Assembly (NCBI RefSeq): GCF_050947335.1
Contig: NC_134991.1
Span: 4,836,001-4,900,000, forward strand
Length of the DNA stretch: 64,000 nucleotides
DNA from: Megachile rotundata
Lineage: Eukaryota; Arthropoda; Insecta; Hymenoptera; Megachilidae
Direction: 5' to 3'
Positions 57,370 through 64,000 of the stretch are shown piece after piece; the first letter of the stretch is position 1; each line of letters starts with the position of its first letter. The notes under the pieces were generated by a model, which did not search any database, was not told where the DNA came from, and saw nothing but the letters and a program-made list of their open reading frames with translations. A program made the position numbers and the translations under genes.

Positions 57370-57990
57370 GATGTAAATTGAGAATCTGAGAACCTGAAAA
57401 TTTGGAGATTTGGTCGCTCAAGGAGTTGGGCATTTAAGGATTTCAAAATTTGAAAGATTGCGAATTTGGAAATTTGGGGATTTGGAAATTCTGGAACTGA
57501 AGAATGTTGAGATCTGGGGATTTAGAGATTCGGAGCTGTGGAAATTTGGGGATTTAAAGAGATGTAAAATTTTGGGGGTTTGAAGATTTAGAGATGTAGA
57601 AATTTGGGGATTTGGAGATGCAAAGATGTGAAAATTGAGGAATTTACAGACTCGAACGTGTGCAGAAAGGTTTGGAGAATTCAAAGATGATGATATTTGG
57701 GGATGTAGAAATTTGAGAATTTGATATTAGAAAACGTGGAAAGGTAGGGATTAGGTAATTTAAAAATTTAGAAATTTAAGAATTTGGAAATACGGAAATT
57801 TAGAAATTTAGGAATTTAGGAATTTAGAAATTTAAGAATTTAGGAATTTTGAAATTTAGGAATTTAGAAATTAAAAATTGAGAAATTTGAGATTTGAATA
57901 TTTTAAAATTTAAGAAGTTTTAAAATTCAACAATTAAAAAATCAAAACATTCGAAATTTTGTAAATTTGTTAATTTTGCAAAAATTTTTA
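57370..57990. repeat. GGAATTTGGGGATTTGG array
   Basis: Dense array of 7-9 bp units (GGAAATTTGGGGATTTGGAG, later TTTAGGAATTTAGAAATTTA). The Pro/Ser/Asn-rich minus frame 57418-57684 is its translation. Confidence 0.8.
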
Positions 57991-58715
57991 TATCTTTCTA
58001 TTCCTCTAAATCTATTATACATTCATATAATAGATAGATATCTATTCCAATTTTGTAATAAACTAGTGGATGCTATATGTATAAACGGACGATAATGGAG
58101 CCTCTTTCCCAACTCATAAACATTGTCGAAGCACGACTAGATCTACTTTCTTGTAGTATAATATAAACTACCCACGTTCAGTTTTCGTTGTACAAAGTGA
58201 GAGTGCGGATGTGCTATGTATTTATGATATAATCAATGATTGGTTAATGTTACTTTAATAATGTAATAACATTATCACGCTGATGCAATGATTACAAGTG
58301 CATATAGTTTATCAGAATATAAATCCAAAAATGTTTTTTAATATCAGCACAGTTTGTAAATAATAAAAGTTTTAATACGTTTCTTAATTTTATAATATTT
58401 TTGTACGGTATAAAAGTATTACTATTTTTACATAAAACTAATATAAACATTATTATACATTAAAATTGAGGTGGTGAACAATTTCTATTTTTGTAATTAT
58501 TATTATTTCTTTTTTAGGTACATGGCTAAATGTAGAATCGTTTTATCGGTAACCTTTGTGGGAGTGATGGTAAAATATTCCGCCATATTGATCTAAACCT
58601 AAACCGATCGTGAGATGGCGATAAAATTTTTAATTTATTTGCGTAGAATTACCTTAATGAAGTAGCAAAACAAATTTTCTTTCTGATTTAATATTTAATA
58701 CTAAAATTTAATCTA
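57991..58715. other. No gene recognised
   Basis: AT-rich, without supported features. Confidence 0.5.
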
Positions 58716-60258
58716 TGTTACGTTCCGAACAGGAATCTTTTTCAAAATTTCCTTTGTAGTTTTGATCGACCGGATGTGTATCGATAGTGCGTATTGCATT
58801 CTGGGAACACCCTGATCGAACGCAGTAACGGTCTTTTATGTTATTAGATAGACTATCTTTTGGCGACTAAACTAAGATTGTTAATATAACACATTCCTTC
58901 CTTGAAATCAACGTGGTCCCACGGCCAAAATCTTAGATCATTTCATTTCTCCAAACCGCCGAATATAAACAGAAGTCACACTCGTGTGGTCCGATAACGC
59001 CAGGCGTTCTGGAATGTTCCTCAAGGGCCCGCGATGCAATATAAAATTGTAATAGAAATTGTCTTTGCAACACTACAAAATTATATAAATTACTCATAGT
59101 ATTTCTTTATACCGTTATTATGAATACGCACACGTCAATCAGTTCCACAATATTTACAGTACCGAGCGCGATTTAACTTTAATAATTGTAAACCGAAATA
59201 GATAATGTTCATTCTAAATTTTTATAATGTATACAGATTAACATTTTATATTGTATTGGTTATGCATGTAAAATTATTCAATAGCTAATTAGCAATCCAT
59301 AGCTCAAAGGTAAAGGAAAGAACTATATATATAGAAGGAGAGGAAGATAAGAGCTGGACAAGGGAGGAACACCCACCATCACCGCCTAATTAACGAATCA
59401 CGGTCTCTTACGAATTGGCCTCGCAGCCTAATTCGTTAGGCGCATATTAATGCAACATAAACAATTTCGGACTAGGCCCACTCTGGTCTTCTCCGAGAGG
59501 TGCAAGTTGCGACACTCTTCGGTGTATAATCGCGAGGGTGCGTGTGGAGGGTCCGTAAAGTGGTTTAGAGACGAGTTTGTTCTTGAATTTGTTAAAGTGC
59601 AAAATTCAGACAAAGACTCTATCTTCACGTAAAGCTTTCGCGTTAATAATCACGTTAAATTTTAATTCAATATATTATTTTATTTTTCCTTTCAATTATA
59701 TTCAATTTTATTGTTTTTAATTTTTAAAGTATAATTTTATTTTATAGTTTATTTGAACTCAGCAATTGGTCAGTTTCAAAATTCTCATTGGTTGAGTCCT
59801 CACTTGTGTGTGTGTTTTTCCCAGGAACCAGGCGCAGCCGTCATTTCACATTTTGCAAAGGAAGTTGTTAATTTTAAATTCATTCAAGTACAGATATTTC
59901 GGTGAGTTGTTTCCTTTATTCTTTCAGCTATTCTATGAATTTTTCGGCAAGTAAATCCAGTAGATAATTATTTAACTTTAGGATTTCCCTCACTGGATTA
60001 TAATTTTATTTTGTATTTGAGTAATTGCTTCTCCTTCAAATCTTCGAATTGCGCGTCTCGGATATTTACAATATTTTTGTTCAGTTCATTGTAATTCACA
60101 TTATATTATATACGCTACCATTCTAATCGCTTCATATTTTATAAAATATAATCTTTTATGTCTCCGGATTCACAAAAACATTAAGTCCCGTTAACAATTA
60201 ATTTTGTTAGAGCAAACAAATCTTCGAGGCTTTATACACGCGCTTCCCGCACGTAACA
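58716..60258. mobile_element. Possible third solo LTR
   Basis: It begins TGTTACGTTCCGAACAGG and ends TTCCCGCACGTAACA, a 7-bp TGTTACG/CGTAACA inverted end like those of the other two LTRs. The interior is less AT-rich than its surroundings and includes TATATATATA at 59324-59333 upstream of a purine-rich stretch. Against the call: the bases flanking the unit (ATCTA and ATATC) are not a convincing direct repeat and I see no AATAAA. Orientation is open. It could instead be unique sequence with chance ends. Confidence 0.42.
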
Positions 60259-61777
60259 ATATCTTTCGCTGATATTCTTAATATAAAATTGTTAATCGTC
60301 AGATAACTATCATAATACGTATTGGACATAGTATTCCATGAGACGATTTCTTATCGATTTTCGTTGCAACTGGTCAGGGTGAAAGTAACATGAACCATTT
60401 TCTAGAGAATTAATTACAAACACTTTACCTAACGTAGAATATTATAAGAAACAATAAAAAGAAACATGTATTGTGTATGTGATTTATTCATCTATTCTTC
60501 AATTAGGACATGTACGCTGTATGCTGTTAGGACATGTGTAATAACCTAAGAAACCTAAATTACGGTCCGGCTTCAAACCTAATTCACTTCCCTTTCATAG
60601 TCGTCGGCAATAGACACAATATAAACCATAGGCAGAATATTCATACTACCTGCGCGCCAACTGGGGTTTTTTCGAAACACGGACCCTGAGGAAAGGGTAG
60701 AACAACCTCCGACATCACCCAAAAATAATGATTGGACAGCGACTTTTCCCCACCTTAATTTTAGTTCTCACCTCCGAATACACTCCCACAACCGAAAATT
60801 GATAAAAAGCATAACTCGATAGTTTTAAGCAGAATTTTTGTAACAACAGATAACAACCGATAAGATAAATCAATCATTATAGAAAGGCAAAGTTTGCATT
60901 TGCTCCATCACTAAACAAATTCCGTACACCAGTACACACGAATTTAACAGAAGTTTTAAAACCTATTAATTATACTTCATTAAAATTAACTATAGGAATG
61001 TATAAGGATATTATCTAAGATTGCTCTAATAAGTGATATTTTAACTATAAATTTAGTTAAAATATATTTATTACAAATACTGTTTTAAACCAAATGGTAT
61101 TGCCTGCGAGTGCGAAGAAAAGTTTCTACTGAAAATGGGTTATAATTAAATAAAACTTTGATTTAATTTTAGAAATATTTTATTAATAAATAGACTCAGA
61201 AGGAAAGGGTAGCATATCCAAAAAAAACATCTCACACCAAGTTTCAACCCCTTATCTTATCCGTGGGGGTAGTAAAATGGAAAAAACGAAATTCCGGTTT
61301 TTGGCCCTTTTTGTCTATTTAATTTCGTACAAAACTTCTGAAAAAATTCTAAAACATTGAGGTCCAGGTAGCGCAAATTATAGAATTTTTCAGATTTTTT
61401 GATCGCAAACTGTAGTCGTGAAAAATCAAAAACCGAAAAAAAATCCGAAAAAATGCGATTTTTTAGAGAAAATGACGGAGCACTACTTTTATATTAATGT
61501 GGTAGTTAGATATTAGTACAACTATTATTCTCTAATTTTTTCAGATTTTTCGGTGAGGTGCGCCGTAGTTAAAAAAATCAAAAACCGATTTTTTCGCGCG
61601 AAAAACAAACTTCTACTTTGAATTTTTATGTCATTTTCCCATAAAAGATGCATTAAGTAATTTTAAGAGGATTCACGTTCATACAATTGATTTATGGATT
61701 ACAACAATGAAATTAACTTAATTAATTAGTTTTATGGTACGTTCTTTATATACTTAAATGTTTAAATGTTTTTCAAC
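60259..61777. other. No gene; TE-like block of GAAAAAATC motifs at 61200-61640
   Basis: From 61200 to 61640 the sequence repeats AATCAAAAACCGA, AAAAAATCCGAAAAAATG and TTTTTCAGATTTTT on both strands, giving local hairpins. GGAAAGGGTAGAACA (60695) and GGAAAGGGTAGCATA (61201) are shared short blocks about 500 bp apart. This looks like the inside of a decayed transposon, but no ends were found. Confidence 0.4.
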
Positions 61778-61853
61778 GACATCGGTGGCGCAGCGGTTAA
61801 GGCGTCTGACTCGTAAACCGCTGCATACTTTTTTTGGCGCGGGTTCTCCGGCT
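61778..61853 (+). tRNA. tRNA-derived sequence (pseudogene or SINE head)
   Basis: GTGGCGCAGCGGTTAAGGCG fits the internal A box of tRNA genes (TGGCGCAGCGG), and GGTTCTCCGGC about 45 bp on is close to the B box. Between them lies GTCTGACTCGTAAACCG, like an anticodon arm, but its stem pairs poorly, and a run of seven T would stop RNA polymerase III early. So a working tRNA is unlikely. A SINE head is the alternative, but I see no tail or target duplication. Confidence 0.45.
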
Positions 61854-62289
61854 ATACCCTTTCTATACTAAAAGCAGACGCGAAGTGAAATTGCGATCAA
61901 ACGCTTGCTGGAAAAGTCTGTCGTTCAATATGCAGTGTATCTATTATTTTTACTATTACTCTATTTAAATAAATATTCAGTGTCTCAACTCAATTTATTT
62001 TTGCACCAAGAATTAATATATTACTTTGAAATAAACCAATAGTTTCTCGTATCCGTTATATGTATGTATGAAAGTGGCATGGTCGCTACAGAATAGGTCT
62101 TTGTTATCCGTCTAAAACTTTGTCAATTTCACAAGTTCAAAAATTCTTTCTACAGTTTCATGTTTTCTACAAAATACAAAAAAAAAAATAAATTCTTTTG
62201 AACCCCTTAACGGAAAAAAAACGGCTATGAAGAACAAAGTGTGCCAAAATTATTGCAGAAACAAGGAGAGCTATTATTTTTGTCCTCGT
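61854..62289. other. No gene recognised
   Basis: AT-rich downstream flank of the tRNA-like sequence. No poly(A) tail or direct repeat located. Confidence 0.45.
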
Positions 62290-62470
62290 TCACCTCTGCT
62301 GTTTTCTGATACTTTTATGTTAACAAATTGCATGTAAACTTTTGATGTTTAAAAATCGATCATTTTACGTACAACAGTCCAGTCCCTTACCAAATTTATT
62401 CTTGAAACAAACACATATTCTAGCTTACAGATAATTAAACGTGTTCTTAATGTACTGAATATCAGGACAA
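62290..62470 (+). repeat. Single diverged ~180-bp monomer
   Basis: ATACTTTTATGTTAACAAAT ... CTTTTGATGTTTAAAAATCG ... ATCATTTTACGTAC follows the unit order of the blocks at 24766 and 31738. A later CCTTACCAAATTTATTCTTG segment matches CCGTAACATTTATTTTTAAG. This is the third location of the family. Confidence 0.6.
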
Positions 62471-63429
62471 TAAATGTATTTCGTTTATTTTTAACAAATC
62501 ATCCAAAATTTACCGAAAATTTCAAATAAATGTGGAAATTTCGCTTAACGCACATCATTAGCGAGATATGTCACTAGCGATGTATTGATCGATAAAAGTG
62601 TCGAACGAATAAAGCACGATAACTTTTCTCTGTCGGTAGCTTAATCGTTGTTCGAAGTGCCTTGGTCAATATACAATATACATAGTATCGACAATAGCCG
62701 TAAGTGCAATAACCCAAGCGCTGTACCCACTTTCCCGGTAACCGTAATTAAACGCACGTGTCACTGGTAACGATAACGCTTCGCGATATGTCGGCATCGT
62801 GCACCGGATCCTGTGGGAACGTCGCATCCGCTTCAAGATAATTGTGAGCGATCGCTCGTTATGAGCGTCGTTAACCACCGAGAAGCGCCATTGGTTCGAA
62901 GCGTGCTTGTCATTGCAGACATTAGTTGATGATGCTTTACCGCTTTCGTCTTGCTTTACAGCTTCGCTTTAATAATTGAAACGAAGCGGACTAGAAAATA
63001 CCTTCTAAATTCCACCCCGAACAAATTTCAATTTGTACTATCCGCATCGTTCGTAATTAAAATTTAATACATGTAGGGAATCAATTTGTACAATTTTATT
63101 TTAATAACTACGTTTTACAATCAACTGATCCAATTTTCTGATTGTCAAACAATTTTGAAAAACGTTGACAGCTTTTTCACAACTCGTTAGACAACTTTTC
63201 AATGATTGTCACACGAATTCAATAATAGTGCATTCTCACGTCGTTTATATATGTATATTACATTCTTTATATTACATAAGAGTTACAAGCATCCCCAATT
63301 ACACACAAACCATTCATATTCTACGTATATGACACTTGTAATTGTTGGCATATATAAAAATCAATATTTGCATTTCACTTAGGGAACATATGCCAATAAC
63401 TAACACCTTTAGTCTTGCCAGTAATTTAA
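62471..63429. other. No gene recognised
   Basis: The part 62560-62960 is less AT-rich. The minus frame 62666-62878 is unsupported. Confidence 0.45.
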
Positions 63430-63840
63430 TCAGATTTTTGAAGGCAAGAAGGCAAGAAAGGAAAGAAACCATTTTCTTCGTGGATTTTAGAGAACTTCAG
63501 AATTGGGTTGTGAAAATCTAGAGATTCGGGGATATAGGAATTTAGCAATTCAGCGATTTGGGGATTTAGCGGTTTGAGGATTTGAAGATTTGGTGTTTCA
63601 AGACTTGGGGGTCCAGAAAATCTAGGCATTTGGAGATGTGGAAACTTTAGGATTTAAAAACTGGGGGTCTAAAGATTTGGAGATGTAGGAATTTGGGACG
63701 TAAAGATTTAGGGATGTATGGATTTGGAAATATCGGAATTTGAGGATATAGGATTTTGGAGATGTAGGTATTTAGGGATGCAGGAATTTTAGGATTTTGG
63801 AAAGAAAATAGTTTCTTTCCTTTCTTGTCTTTTTTTTCCA
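63430..63840. repeat. GGATTTGGAGATTTAG array between inverted flanks
   Basis: Array at 63480-63800 bracketed by GGCAAGAAAGGAAAGAAACC on the left and TTTCTTTCCTTTCTTGTC on the right, which are inverted copies. The array at 12475-12835 has the same layout. The Pro/Leu/Ile-rich minus frames (63426-63629, 63647-63841) are translations of the array. Confidence 0.75.
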
Positions 63841-64000
63841 TCGACAGACCTGATACAAACAGAAGTAGGTTTGGAAAAATTCGATTACAAATTATTAAAA
63901 TAATTTGAGGAACATATTTATTGATACATTGATGTATTTTTATTACAGATTATTTAATCAGGTTGTAAATTCTCTTAATTCGTCAATCTAAAAATATAAA

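Noticed and set aside
57418..57684. 88-codon Pro/Ser/Asn-rich minus frame; similar frames at 9802-10038, 63426-63629 and 63647-63841
   Set aside because: All are translations of GGAATTTGG/AAATTCC-type arrays.
59428..59632. Short overlapping frames near a TATA-like box, considered as a first exon
   Set aside because: Frames are open on both strands, the region lies inside a possible solo LTR, and no downstream coding exon is visible.

Overview
The window is AT-rich eukaryotic DNA that looks like an intergenic or intronic stretch of an insect genome, most likely an aculeate hymenopteran (bee or ant). That reading is an inference from the base composition, the mix of DNA-transposon relics (mariner, Tc1, piggyBac-like), non-LTR fragments and solo LTRs, and the many degenerate AAATTCC-type arrays. 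I recognise no host protein-coding exon, no rRNA and no intact tRNA. Most open frames are short, AT-rich chance frames or frames running through repeats; the real coding traces all belong to broken transposable elements.

Layout. 1-15.9 kb: AT-rich DNA with heptamer-like arrays, a CpG-rich minisatellite (1.9-2.1 kb), an old arm of an inverted-repeat transposon (2.15-2.33 kb) and several MITE-like relics (3.1-6.6 kb). 15.9-19.7 kb: an internally deleted mariner, a 5'-truncated non-LTR retrotransposon with an 11-bp target duplication, and a second non-LTR fragment interrupted by a Tc1-like element with about 500-bp inverted arms. 20-25.9 kb: a dispersed repeat, a 158-bp TTAA-flanked MITE, a GC-rich solo LTR with a 5-bp target duplication (23294-24424), degenerate ~180-bp monomers with a mariner MITE inserted, and a second copy of the 3.4-kb MITE in inverse orientation. 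26-39 kb: mostly featureless, with a ~21-bp minisatellite (28.7-29.3 kb), a MITE and a second block of the ~180-bp monomers.

39.2-42.0 kb is a three-level nest: an AAATTCC array holds a piggyBac-like element (TTAA at both ends, a transposase C-terminal zinc-binding remnant), which holds a 2.09-kb solo LTR. 44.0-45.5 kb is a giant imperfect hairpin with a piggyBac-like TTAACCCTTTCACTGC end. 45.9-48.3 kb is a second piggyBac-like relic, with a C-terminal Cys-rich remnant and 43-bp subterminal repeats, split by a 1945-bp TA-flanked inverted-repeat element. 50-64 kb: further minisatellites, MITEs, a possible third solo LTR (58.7-60.3 kb) and one tRNA-derived sequence.

No genes can be shown to work together here. 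The useful content is the insertion history: several target-site duplications, nested insertions, and non-autonomous elements beside remnants of the transposase types that probably moved them. The best candidates for something undescribed are the 1945-bp element family with tandem 12-mers at the inner ends of its arms, the 44-kb hairpin element, the 43-bp palindrome-bearing subterminal array, and the two solo LTRs.
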